Assembly: GCA_039180025.1 (NCBI GenBank)
Contig: JBCDDZ010000015.1
Coordinates: 1-64,000, forward strand
Direction: 5' to 3'
DNA: 64,000 nucleotides
Source: Algisphaera sp039180025
Lineage (GTDB): Bacteria; Planctomycetota; Phycisphaerae; Phycisphaerales; Phycisphaeraceae
The notes under the pieces are model-generated. The model saw only the letters and a program-made list of their open reading frames with translations, was not told the DNA's origin and did not search any database. Position 1 is the stretch's first letter; every line of letters begins with the position of its first letter. The position numbers and the translations under genes are program-made. Shown here piece by piece: positions 17,970 to 25,656 of the stretch.

Positions 17970-19454
17970 TTAGACCCGCTGCGTTTCGCGCTGCTCTTTG
18001 GCCAGGTCGCTACGCGTCGTCTCGAGATCAGAGAGGTATCCCGCGTCGATATCGCCGGTCACGTATCGGCCGTCAAAGACCGAGCACTCGAACAGGCCGA
18101 TGTGCGGGTTGCCCTCACGGGCGCATTCGATCAGGTCGCCCAAGTCTTGGTAGAGCAGCCAGTCGGCTCCGATTTCCGTGGCGATCTCGTCGATGCTCCG
18201 GCCGTGGGCGATCAGCTCGTGCGCGGCGGGCATGTCGATCCCGTAAACATTCGGGTAGCGCACCGGGGGGGCGGCGGAGCAGTAGTACACTTTTTTCGCG
18301 CCGGCTTGGCGGGCCATCTGAATAATCTGGCTGCACGTCGTGCCCCGCACGATCGAGTCGTCCACGAGGCAGACCACCTTGCCTTTGAATTCCAGCTCGA
18401 TGGGATTGAGCTTCTTGCGCACGCTCTTGCGTCGCTCGGTCTGGCCCGGCATGATGAAGGTCCGACCGATGTACCGGTTTTTAATGAACCCTTCGCGGTA
18501 CTTCACGCCCAACTCGACCGCCATGGACAACGCCGAGGTCCGCCCCGAGTCCGGGATCGGCATCACTACGTCGATGTCGTGGTCGGGCATGAGCCGGAGC
18601 ACTTTGTCCGCGAGCTTCTCGCCCATCCGCAGCCGCGCCTTATATACGCTGATCCCGTCCACGAACGAGTCCGGGCGGGCGAGGTAGACGTGCTCGAAGA
18701 TGCACGGCGAAAGCGTGGGCGACGCCGCGCACTGCCGTTCGAACACGGCCCCGGTGCGGTCGACATAGACCGCCTCGCCCGGCGCGACATCGCGTACCGG
18801 CTCGTAGCCCAAGGCTTCGAGCGCGACCGATTCGCTGGCGAACATGGTCTCGGTGCCCTGGAGCGTTTCCCGCCGGCCGTAGATCAGCGGCCGGATCCCG
18901 TGGGGGTCGCGGAACGCCACGACGCCGTATCCATTGATCATCGCGACCGCGGCGTACGCCCCCCGGCAGCGGCGGTGTACCTCGGCCACCGACTGAAACA
19001 CCCCGTCGGGCGTCGGGGCCGGATCTCCGACCGCCAGCAACTCATGCGCAAATACGTTGAGCAGGACCTCGCTGTCCGAGGACGTGTTGACGTGCCGCAG
19101 GTCGGTCTGAAACACTTCTTTGACCAACTGATCGGCGTTGGTCAGATTGCCGTTGTGGGCGAGCGTGATCCCGTAGGGCGCGTTGACGTAGAACGGCTGG
19201 GCCTCGGCGGAGCTGGCGCAGCCCGCGGTAGGGTATCGGCAGTGACCGATCCCCATAGTGCCCATGAGCTTATTCATGTGCTTGGTCCGAAACACATCTC
19301 GGACCAGGCCGTTGTCTTTACGCAGGCGGAGATGCCCGCCGTCGTCGGTGGCGATCCCCGCGGCGTCCTGCCCGCGGTGCTGGAGCACGGTCAGGGCATC
19401 GTAGAGGCGCTGATTCACATTCGTTTGGGCGACCAGGCCAACGATTCCGCACAT
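17970..19454 (-). CDS. purF: Amidophosphoribosyltransferase (glutamine PRPP amidotransferase)
   Basis: PurF catalyses the first committed step of purine synthesis, forming phosphoribosylamine from PRPP and glutamine. The start at 19454 yields MCGIVGLVAQ, so Cys2 becomes the N-terminal nucleophile after methionine removal. The 494-residue product carries the Ntn-hydrolase domain (LQHRGQDAAGIAT, GHCRYPTAG, LAHNGNLTN) and the PRT domain with the PRPP loop VCLVDDSIVRGTT. The C-terminal part (YGIDMPAAHELIAHGRS) resembles the E. coli type. A TACAAT hexamer seven bases before the ATG and the lack of a ribosome binding site suggest a leaderless mRNA. Confidence 0.97.
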   Translation of the reverse strand: MCGIVGLVAQTNVNQRLYDALTVLQHRGQDAAGIATDDGGHLRLRKDNGLVRDVFRTKHMNKLMGTMGIGHCRYPTAGCASSAEAQPFYVNAPYGITLAHNGNLTNADQLVKEVFQTDLRHVNTSSDSEVLLNVFAHELLAVGDPAPTPDGVFQSVAEVHRRCRGAYAAVAMINGYGVVAFRDPHGIRPLIYGRRETLQGTETMFASESVALEALGYEPVRDVAPGEAVYVDRTGAVFERQCAASPTLSPCIFEHVYLARPDSFVDGISVYKARLRMGEKLADKVLRLMPDHDIDVVMPIPDSGRTSALSMAVELGVKYREGFIKNRYIGRTFIMPGQTERRKSVRKKLNPIELEFKGKVVCLVDDSIVRGTTCSQIIQMARQAGAKKVYYCSAAPPVRYPNVYGIDMPAAHELIAHGRSIDEIATEIGADWLLYQDLGDLIECAREGNPHIGLFECSVFDGRYVTGDIDAGYLSDLETTRSDLAKEQRETQRV

Positions 19455-19461
19455 GATCAGT

Positions 19462-19467
19462 ATTGTA
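19462..19467 (-). promoter_or_regulatory. Candidate -10 hexamer, leaderless purF
   Basis: On the minus strand TACAAT ends seven bases before the ATG of purF. No -35 element is obvious. Confidence 0.5.
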
Positions 19468-19541
19468 TCCAAACCGGGGCACGGCGGGTGTCGGCCGGGT
19501 TTATTTTGCTTGGGGGCGTTGTGTCGGCACCCCGCCGGGCA

Positions 19542-19919
19542 TCAGCGTCCGGTGCCGACGCGCTCGGCCGTCTCGACAAACTCCGCCTCGAGATAGCGGG
19601 CCACGTAATCGATGATGCTCTTGGCCTCGGGGACGTCCGGGTTGCCGGTCGCGCCCATGGGCTCGAAACGCATGTCCTTGAAGCGGCGCACCGCCTCGTC
19701 CAGCGGGAGCCCGTACTGCAACGCCAACGAAAACGCTCGGCAGAAGGCCTGCATCAACCCCGAAAGGGTCGAGCCTTCTTTCGACATCTTGACGAACAAC
19801 TCGCCGGGCATGCCGTCGTCGAACAGCCCGATCGTCAGGTAGCCTTCGTGCCCCATAATCTGGAACTTGTGCGTGATCGAGTCGCGGTCGGCGTTCAGCG
19901 AGCGGCGGGTGGAAACCAT
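19542..19919 (-). CDS. Stand-alone TSCPD domain protein (NrdJ C-terminal-like)
   Basis: The 125-residue product matches the C-terminal TSCPD region of class II (B12-dependent) ribonucleotide reductase NrdJ. It contains the conserved GYLTIGLFDDGMPGELFVK, KEGSTLSGLMQAFCRAFSLA, a LQYGLPL segment, MRFEPMGATGNPDVPEAKSI and a final IDYVARYLE. In NrdJ this region follows the catalytic barrel; here it stands alone without a barrel or radical-site residues. A GGAG eight bases before the ATG at 19919 supports the start, and the longer frame upstream lacks similarity. Possible roles are a split-off subunit or regulator of a distant reductase. Such lone domains exist in other genomes but are uncharacterised. 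Confidence 0.8.
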   Translation of the reverse strand: MVSTRRSLNADRDSITHKFQIMGHEGYLTIGLFDDGMPGELFVKMSKEGSTLSGLMQAFCRAFSLALQYGLPLDEAVRRFKDMRFEPMGATGNPDVPEAKSIIDYVARYLEAEFVETAERVGTGR

Positions 19920-20177
19920 CCTTGGTACTCCGGCAAAGGTCGCGCCCCGCAAAATAGACGGGGCAACACGGGTGAATGACGAATAAAGCAGACAACCTAA
20001 TTTAACGGCGATGTCGCCGGAACGCCATCCTCGCTTTCCGGAATGAACGGCGGTTGATGAATTCCAACAGATCGCCTCGACACACCATTCCCGTCGGTTG
20101 CCGGGGAAAGCAGACGGATCGCGGGTGGAGGGCGTCCGGGGGAACGGACGCGGTTCCCCGACTACGCTGCGAGCCCC

Positions 20178-20183
20178 TACCAT
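20178..20183 (+). promoter_or_regulatory. Candidate -10 hexamer, leaderless mutY
   Basis: TACCAT ends seven bases before the GTG start of mutY, with no ribosome binding site. Confidence 0.4.
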
Positions 20184-20190
20184 CTCTCCC

Positions 20191-21306
20191 GTGTCCGATT
20201 CTTTCTCCTACGCGAAGCTTCTGCGCTGGTACCGCCGGCATCGACGGGACCTGCCCTTTCGGCCCGCCGCCCACCGGCCGGCCAACCCCTACCACGTCAT
20301 GGTCAGCGAGGCGATGGCCCAGCAGACCCAGATCGCCACCGTGGTCCCCTACTTCGAGCGTTTCGTCGCCGCCTTCCCGACGGTCGACGACCTGGCCCAA
20401 GCCGACCCGCGGCGGGTGTTGAGTCTTTGGCAAGGGCTCGGCTACTACCGCCGGGCCCGTCACCTCCAGGAGGCCGCTCGGCTCATCGTGGAGCAGCACC
20501 GCGGCCGCGTGCCGCGCACGTTGCCCGAACTGCTCAAGCTCCCGGGCGTTGGCCGTTATTCCGCCGGGGCCATCGCGTCGGTCGCCTACAATCTGCCCGC
20601 CCCGATCGTCGACGGCAACGTCGCCCGGGTCTACGCCCGCCACGACCTGATCCGGGCCCCGGTCGATCGGCCCGAGACCCTCAAGCGTCTCTGGGCGCTC
20701 GCGGAAGACCGTGTCCAGGCCGCGTCTCACCCCCGCGACTACAACCAGGCGGTGATGGAACTCGGGGCGTTGGTGTGCACACCCAAAAACCCGCGGTGCC
20801 TAGTTTGCCCCCTGCGTGAGTCCTGCCGCGGGCTCGCGGCGGGCTGCGCCGAAGAGCTCCCCCATAAAACCCCGAAGAAGAAACCGATCGCCGTCGCGCA
20901 CACGGTCTTCGCCCTCTGCCGGCGCGACCGATTCCTCTTTGAACAGCGACCCGCCCGAGGGCTCTGGGCGAGCCTCTGGCAGCTACCCACTCTAGAAAGC
21001 CCGCTGCCCGACGACCTGCCGGGCTTACTCCTCGACCGGTTCGGCCTCCGTACCGACGCCCCCGAGCCCGTCGCGGAGTTTTCTCAGGCCACCACCCACC
21101 GCGCGATCCGCTTCACGCTTCTGCGGTGCCCCGTGATCTCGGGCCGACTCCGTGCCCGGTCTGCCCCGTCGCATCCCCGCCCGGTCTGGCGCAGCCTCGA
21201 CAACCTCGACGACTTGCCCCTGGCCAAGCCTCAGCTCACCGCTCTGAGCCACCTCCGCGGCGACGACGTCTCTGCCCGACCGCGCAAATCCCGTAAAGTC
21301 GTTTAA
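20191..21306 (+). CDS. mutY: A/G-specific adenine DNA glycosylase
   Basis: MutY removes adenine mispaired with 8-oxoguanine. The 371-residue protein has the catalytic Glu in SEAMAQQTQ, the helix-hairpin-helix motif LPGVGRYSAGAIASVA, the catalytic Asp in IVDGNVARV, and four iron-sulfur cluster cysteines in the segment CTPKNPRCLVCPLRESC (C-x6-C-x2-C-x5-C). A C-terminal NUDIX-like domain begins near residue 235 and recognises 8-oxoG; it is somewhat shorter than in E. coli. The GTG at 20191 fits the family start and the -10-like hexamer; an upstream ATG at 20098 adds unrelated residues. Confidence 0.95.
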   Translation: MSDSFSYAKLLRWYRRHRRDLPFRPAAHRPANPYHVMVSEAMAQQTQIATVVPYFERFVAAFPTVDDLAQADPRRVLSLWQGLGYYRRARHLQEAARLIVEQHRGRVPRTLPELLKLPGVGRYSAGAIASVAYNLPAPIVDGNVARVYARHDLIRAPVDRPETLKRLWALAEDRVQAASHPRDYNQAVMELGALVCTPKNPRCLVCPLRESCRGLAAGCAEELPHKTPKKKPIAVAHTVFALCRRDRFLFEQRPARGLWASLWQLPTLESPLPDDLPGLLLDRFGLRTDAPEPVAEFSQATTHRAIRFTLLRCPVISGRLRARSAPSHPRPVWRSLDNLDDLPLAKPQLTALSHLRGDDVSARPRKSRKVV

Positions 21307-21351
21307 ACTCTAAAAAAACGGCCCACGGGCAACATACCCGTTCCGAGTTGC

Positions 21352-21357
21352 TAGGCT
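21352..21357 (+). promoter_or_regulatory. Candidate -10 hexamer, leaderless small peptide gene
   Basis: TAGGCT ends six bases before the ATG at 21364. The match to consensus is weak, but the spacing repeats the pattern of other genes. Confidence 0.3.
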
Positions 21358-21363
21358 CTACAA

Positions 21364-21528
21364 ATGGACAGCAATACCCCCCCTCAGATCGATTCTGAAA
21401 GACCCGACATCAACGATTCGCAGAAAAGCACCCGCGGCGGGCCACCGTTGTGGTTAGCCATCACGATTCTTGGGGGCGTGTTTGTCGTCGGCGTGATTGT
21501 CCTGTTCGCCGTCATGGCGGCAGGGTAA
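21364..21528 (+). CDS. 54-residue single-span membrane peptide
   Basis: The frame encodes 54 residues: a polar N-terminus of about 28 residues rich in Asp, Ser and Pro, then one hydrophobic helix (LWLAITILGGVFVVGVIVLF and a few more residues) reaching almost to the C-terminus. This is the layout of small bacterial membrane peptides that modulate a larger membrane partner. It stands alone between mutY and a convergent gene. I do not recognise a family; the clean frame and the clear transmembrane segment are the evidence. Confidence 0.55.
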   Translation: MDSNTPPQIDSERPDINDSQKSTRGGPPLWLAITILGGVFVVGVIVLFAVMAAG

Positions 21529-21585
21529 AACGCTCAGCTCTTGACAGGCAAAGCAGCCTGGAACGGACCGAGCTTGATGCGCGTA

Positions 21586-21852
21586 TCAGACCACCGCGGA
21601 TCGCGGCGACTTTAGCCAGTCGGCAACGAACGCTTGCGCATCTTTTTGCCGCTCGTGCAGCGTGAGCACCCGGGCCACCGCTTGCCTGAAGCTATCAAGC
21701 ACGCCCGTGACCCACGCCAGCGACACGTCAAGCACCAGGCCGATTTCCGCGGGCGTCAGGTCGTCGGCGAAAAACATCAGGACCACGTAACGCTCGGTCC
21801 GCTCCAGTGTCGTCAGGCATTCCCGCACCCGGGCCGCATCCGTACCACTCAT
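21586..21852 (-). CDS. Sigma-70 region 4-like helix-turn-helix protein
   Basis: The 88-residue product is almost entirely a sigma factor region 4-like domain. A segment of the form LTTLERTERYVVLMFFADDL is followed by TPAEIGLVLDVSLAWVTGVL, the helix-turn-helix that in sigma factors reads the -35 element. Region 2, needed to bind core polymerase and melt DNA, is absent. AGGGAGG seven bases before the ATG at 21852 is one of the best ribosome binding sites in the window and favours this start over 21879. It may be a small transcription regulator rather than a sigma factor. Confidence 0.7.
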   Translation of the reverse strand: MSGTDAARVRECLTTLERTERYVVLMFFADDLTPAEIGLVLDVSLAWVTGVLDSFRQAVARVLTLHERQKDAQAFVADWLKSPRSAVV

Positions 21853-22074
21853 CCAAGGCCTCCCTGCTAACTTATTCAACCGCTCACGGAATATAGAGCG
21901 TTAACATTGCGCAGCGCAGTCCGTGCGCTGCTTAAAGACTATCGGTCCGAGCTACCTCGTTATCTTCAAAAAAAAGTACGGCCGACCCATCGAGTCGACC
22001 GAACATAACGGGTTTCGTTGCGAATCGGCATGAACCCGGATCGCGAATGCCTCATCCCCCAAAGACTTAAGGAC

Positions 22075-22596
22075 TCAGGCGACCCCGACGCCCAATTCCT
22101 CTTTGAGCTGCGCGACCCAGTCTTTAACGCGCTGTTCGGTGAGTTCGGGTTGGCAGTCGTCGTCGAGCGCCAGGCCACAAAATTTACCGTCGATCAGGCC
22201 CTTGGATTCTTCGAAGTCGTGGGTCGAGGGGTCGGTGAACCCGATCTGCCCCTCGGCGCCGCGGTCGAGCATTTTGGTGTACACCATCCCGATCGCGTCC
22301 TGATAGGTGTCGGGGTAACCGCCCTGATCGCCCATCCCGAACATGGCGATTTTCGTGCCCGACAGGTCCACGTCTTCGAGCTGGTCGTACACGTCCTGCC
22401 AGTCGTACTGGATCTCACCGACGTCCCAGGTCGGGATCCCGCAGAGGACAAAATCGTACCCCGCCAGACCCTCGGACCCGACCTGCGCGATGTCGTCGTA
22501 GGTTTCGAAAAAATCATCGCCGAACTCGTCGCGGATCAACTCGGCGGCGGCTTCGGTTTTCCCGGTACAGGTTCCGTAAAGAAGGGCAGCTTTCAT
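22075..22596 (-). CDS. Flavodoxin, long-chain type
   Basis: Flavodoxin carries single electrons through FMN, usually replacing ferredoxin under iron limitation. The 173-residue product has the phosphate-binding loop YGTCTGKTEAAAE (residues 7-19), the FMN-flanking loop around GIPTWDVGEIQYDW with its tryptophan, and the second loop FGMGDQGGYPDTY. The length and the inserted strand after this loop mark the long-chain class (FldA type). A ferredoxin-NADP reductase that could reduce it is encoded at 52176. It is transcribed alone. Confidence 0.95.
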   Translation of the reverse strand: MKAALLYGTCTGKTEAAAELIRDEFGDDFFETYDDIAQVGSEGLAGYDFVLCGIPTWDVGEIQYDWQDVYDQLEDVDLSGTKIAMFGMGDQGGYPDTYQDAIGMVYTKMLDRGAEGQIGFTDPSTHDFEESKGLIDGKFCGLALDDDCQPELTEQRVKDWVAQLKEELGVGVA

Positions 22597-22675
22597 CGTG
22601 GGTCGGGCCTCGGGGCGTGTAGGAATAATAGAACGGGGCTCCGCGTAGTCCGCGGTCCCAGAGTGTAGGCCCCCA

Positions 22676-22716
22676 GGCCCAAAAATGCACCCGCCTCGGC
22701 TGAGCCGAGCGGGTGC
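22676..22716 (-). terminator. Rho-independent terminator after the hibernation factor gene
   Basis: A 13-bp stem with one bulged C (22687-22700 with 22704-22716) and a three-base loop is followed on the minus strand by ATTTTT. It lies 28 bases beyond the stop at 22744. Confidence 0.8.
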
Positions 22717-22743
22717 GGACGGGGAGTGATGGGTCGTCGCGGT

Positions 22744-23079
22744 TCAGCCCGCGGCGCGGACCTCGCGCAGCCGCGTGTCGCGGCGTCGGTTGAGGCTCCG
22801 CCGGACCGTGCGTTTGAGCCGGCCCGCCGCCCGGTCGATCGCTTCGAAGAGGTCCGGCGAATCCTGTTCGATCAGCACCATGCCGCCGCTGAGCAGCGCC
22901 GCCTCGAGGCAGCAGTGCATCGTCGTGCCGTGCCGTTTGCCGTGATCATCGGTCAGACGGAGGTGGACCCTCCCGATCTTGGTTTTGTAGCGGTCCAGCG
23001 CCGCGTGGAGTCGGCGGTGGGCGTGCCGCCCCACACTGTCGCTGATCTGGAAGTTCACGGCCCGTACGTCGAGATCCAT
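22744..23079 (-). CDS. hpf: Ribosome hibernation promoting factor / RaiA family
   Basis: Proteins of this family bind the decoding centre of idle 30S subunits in stationary phase. The 111-residue product is the short form, a single domain with the conserved beginning MDLDVRAVNFQISDSV, then a RVHLRLTDDHGKRHG segment and LFEAIDRAAGRLKRTVRR, with a basic C-terminus. It lacks the C-terminal dimerisation domain of long HPF. AAGGAG seven bases before the ATG supports the start. It is monocistronic with its own terminator and diverges from the receiver-HATPase gene. Confidence 0.88.
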   Translation of the reverse strand: MDLDVRAVNFQISDSVGRHAHRRLHAALDRYKTKIGRVHLRLTDDHGKRHGTTMHCCLEAALLSGGMVLIEQDSPDLFEAIDRAAGRLKRTVRRSLNRRRDTRLREVRAAG

Positions 23080-23372
23080 AAGCTGCTCCTTGAAGGTTCA
23101 AAGCCCAATACGGAAAAGCAAGCCCAGTTTTTATTATGGGTTCAGCGGGGCCAGGCTCCAAGACCTTTTAGTTTTTTTCGGTGGATCGGGCGGCGATTGT
23201 ACGGGTTGGCCGATAATAACCCTCTTGGCGGCGAGGCTTTGTTGTGGTCACCCGCTAAAACCCGATCGCTGCGGCAAAAGCTAACCCAGCGGTGCACTTG
23301 GTCGATAAGTTATGTGGTGCAGCCCCGCGACGCTGGGGTTCACCGCCTGCGCTCCGCGAAAGTACTTTCATT

Positions 23373-24284
23373 ATGTCCCGCATTCTGGTCATCAATCCCG
23401 ACGACGACCACCGTCAACTCACGCTGAAACTGCTCAACGGCAGCGCGGACTGGTACGCCGAGCCCTGCAGCTCGATCGAACGCGCCACCGAAGACCTAGC
23501 CAACGGCGAATACCACCTGGTGGTCATCGACCTGGGGCTGGCGGACGCCAACGGCCACGCCTTTCTGATGGAACTGCTCGCGACCGACCCGCTGCGGCCG
23601 GTCCTGGTCACCGGGACCGACAGCAAGGTCGACCAGGTCGTCCAGGCGCTCGAAGCCGGCGCGGCTGGTTTTGTCCACACCGCCCGGCTCCAGGCCGACC
23701 TGATCTCCACCCTCGACCGGGTCATGGCCGCCGCCCACCGCAGCCAGATCCACGCCCGGCTCCTGGACTGCATGACCTCGAGCACCAGCACGTTCGTCAT
23801 CGACAACGACCCGCTGCTGCTCCCCACGCTGCTCACCCGTTTCCAGGCCAGCGCGACCCTGTTCGGGGTCTGCGACCCGTCGGACCGCACGCGGATCGGG
23901 ATCGCTCTCGAAGAAGCGCTCTCGAACGCGCTCTACCACGGCAACTTGGAAGTCAGCTCCCAATTGCGTGAAGAAAGCCTGGAAGACTACTTCGAACTTG
24001 CCGGGGAACGCCGAGAGTCCGTCCCCTACCGAGACCGCCGGATCTATGTGACCGAAATCCTCACCGACGAGTACGCCCAGTTCGTGATCCGCGACGAAGG
24101 CCCGGGCTTCGATACGTCAAAGCTTCTTGAGGAAGTCGATGCGGACAACCTCGATGCGCTCTCGGGACGCGGCTATCTGCTTATGAAGTCGTTTATGGAC
24201 GAGGTGTCCTACAATGAACAGGGTAATGAGGTCACGCTGATTAAGCGAAAAAAAAGCAAAGCCGGCCTGACCCTCGCGGCATAA
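23373..24284 (+). CDS. Response-regulator receiver fused to an anti-sigma-type HATPase domain
   Basis: The 303-residue protein joins a receiver domain (residues 1-125, phosphoacceptor Asp53 in VVIDLGLADANG) to a GHKL ATPase of the RsbW/SpoIIAB anti-sigma kinase class (about 150-290). The ATPase shows an N-box EEALSNALYHG with Asn185, DEGPGF at 241-246 and the SGRGYLLMKSF lid. No transmembrane segment or dimerisation histidine is present. Anti-sigma kinases phosphorylate a STAS-domain antagonist, so this fusion should let a two-component signal gate that kinase. No cognate histidine kinase, STAS or sigma gene is adjacent. The first 27 codons of the longer frame are not conserved. Confidence 0.85.
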   Translation: MSRILVINPDDDHRQLTLKLLNGSADWYAEPCSSIERATEDLANGEYHLVVIDLGLADANGHAFLMELLATDPLRPVLVTGTDSKVDQVVQALEAGAAGFVHTARLQADLISTLDRVMAAAHRSQIHARLLDCMTSSTSTFVIDNDPLLLPTLLTRFQASATLFGVCDPSDRTRIGIALEEALSNALYHGNLEVSSQLREESLEDYFELAGERRESVPYRDRRIYVTEILTDEYAQFVIRDEGPGFDTSKLLEEVDADNLDALSGRGYLLMKSFMDEVSYNEQGNEVTLIKRKKSKAGLTLAA

Positions 24285-24410
24285 AGCCGATCGCGCGCGG
24301 ATAGCCGCCCCACCGGCTCGCTTGTCGCGGCCCATACTCTTCCTTCACCAACCGCTGCTTCCTCGCGTGATGAAGCCTATCCATATAAAGGAATAGGCAG
24401 ACACCGCTCC

Positions 24411-24484
24411 GGAAAAACTCCGAACGGAATCGCGTGGCCGTTCCGGGGGGCTTCCAAGAGCGGGCTCCGGGAAACTTCCGGGGT
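24411..24484. repeat. Cluster of TTCCGGGGG-type motifs
   Basis: The spacer downstream of nuoI contains TCCGGAAAAACTCCG, TTCCGGGGGGCTTCC and CTCCGGGAAACTTCCGGGG. These repeat the motif found in rnpB hairpins and in the glmU-like gene. Confidence 0.5.
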
Positions 24485-24487
24485 GGG

Positions 24488-25039
24488 TCACATGGGTTTT
24501 TTTTCGACGGTGGCGTCGTAGACGGCCAAGAGTTTTTCTTTGTCGAAAATCATTTCCTGGCGGGATAGTCCGACGATGTCGTAGGCGTAGGTCAGCTCGA
24601 TCGCGTCGACCGGGCAGGCCTCTTCGCACATGCCGCAGAAGATGCAGCGGAGTTCATCGAGGTCGAACTTCACCGGGTATTTTTCCCGGTCGTCCCAGGG
24701 CGACTCTTTGCCTTCGATATGGATGCAGTTGGCCGGGCAGGCGGTGGCGCACATGAAACAGGCGACGCAGCGGACCCGGCCATCTTCGTCGCGGTTGAGC
24801 CGATGCACGCCGCGGAAGTTTTCCACGTGTAGCCCGCCGTCCTCCACGGCGTGGAATTCACGGCGGTCTTCGGGGTACTCGAGCACGCGGTTCGAGCCCT
24901 TGCCCGGGCCGCGGATGGCCCCGGCCAGATGGCGAAACGTCGTGCCCAACCCCTTAAACACTTCGGGGAGGTAGAACGACTCGGCCCCGGTCAGGGGGGG
25001 CAGGTCCACGTTGATGGTGTCGGCATCGGTAACGGGCAT
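24488..25039 (-). CDS. nuoI: NADH-quinone oxidoreductase subunit I
   Basis: NuoI carries clusters N6a and N6b of complex I. The 183-residue product has two 4Fe-4S motifs, Cys91/94/97/101 (CVACFMCATACP) and Cys132/135/138/142 (CIFCGMCEEACPVDA), after the amphipathic N-terminal helix region HLAGAIRGPG. The extra 34 codons of the longer frame are not conserved. The gene is isolated: neither nuoH nor nuoJ flanks it, although these are usually adjacent, so the nuo operon of this organism is probably dispersed. A perfect TATAAT six bases before the ATG suggests a leaderless transcript. Confidence 0.93.
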   Translation of the reverse strand: MPVTDADTINVDLPPLTGAESFYLPEVFKGLGTTFRHLAGAIRGPGKGSNRVLEYPEDRREFHAVEDGGLHVENFRGVHRLNRDEDGRVRCVACFMCATACPANCIHIEGKESPWDDREKYPVKFDLDELRCIFCGMCEEACPVDAIELTYAYDIVGLSRQEMIFDKEKLLAVYDATVEKKPM

Positions 25040-25045
25040 TTGCTG

Positions 25046-25051
25046 ATTATA
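25046..25051 (-). promoter_or_regulatory. Consensus -10 hexamer, leaderless nuoI
   Basis: On the minus strand TATAAT ends six bases before the nuoI ATG. It is the best consensus match among the leaderless candidates. Confidence 0.5.
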
Positions 25052-25240
25052 GGTTGTCCCCTTAACGGTGTGGGCCGATTCGTGCGGAACCTTGCGAAAA
25101 CCCCCGCAAAAGATCCCGGCCCGGGGGTGTCGGCAGGGCATCTATTACAGTAGGGCAAACGAGCCTCGCTCCGCAGCAAGACTTGAGGCGGAGTCGCCCC
25201 CGCTGTCGCCAAGGACAGACCGTGCTTGAAAATACAAAGG

Positions 25241-25510
25241 CTAAGAACCCAGGAGGGTTTGGGCCCGGTCGCGGGCCGAATTGATGTCGTTGATGCGGAT
25301 CCCAAAGTTTTCGCCGACTTTGACCGCACTGCCGGTACCCACGGTCTTGTTATTGACACACAGGTCGAGTTGGTCGTCGGCCGATTTTGGGAGTTCGAGG
25401 ATCGCCCCGGGCGCGAGATTGAGGATTTCGTTCAAGGGGAGCTTGCGCCGACCGATCTGAACGATCAGCGGCACCGTGAGGTTGAGGATGGTTTTGAAGT
25501 CGGTAGACAC
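25241..25510 (-). CDS. fliN: FliN-like flagellar motor switch / SpoA-domain protein
   Basis: The 89-residue product is one SpoA domain matching FliN along its length: LNLTVPLIVQIGRRKLPLNE, then ILNLAPGAILELPKSADDQL, VNNKTVGTGSAVKVGENFGI and a final RINDINSARDRAQ. In flagellated bacteria FliN forms the C-ring with FliM and FliG; the same fold also occurs in type III secretion (SctQ). It is at the short end for FliN and lies outside any flagellar operon. It is 200 bases upstream of nuoI on the same strand, without evidence of a functional link. Confidence 0.85.
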   Translation of the reverse strand: MSTDFKTILNLTVPLIVQIGRRKLPLNEILNLAPGAILELPKSADDQLDLCVNNKTVGTGSAVKVGENFGIRINDINSARDRAQTLLGS

Positions 25511-25656
25511 GAAAGGTTTATCGGTTCGCGAGCGGCGGCGGGTTCAATCCTGAACGGGAACGCTCTGGCAAAGGGTTCGCGGCGAGGCCGGATCCGTGTG
25601 GCGGTCAGGGATTTTGTGTCGGCGGAAAAACTTTCAACGCCGCGGCGGGCCCGGGG

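Noticed and set aside
18102..19979. A 625-codon plus-strand frame opposite purF
   Set aside because: It covers purF and the TSCPD gene on the other strand, both of which have convincing motifs.
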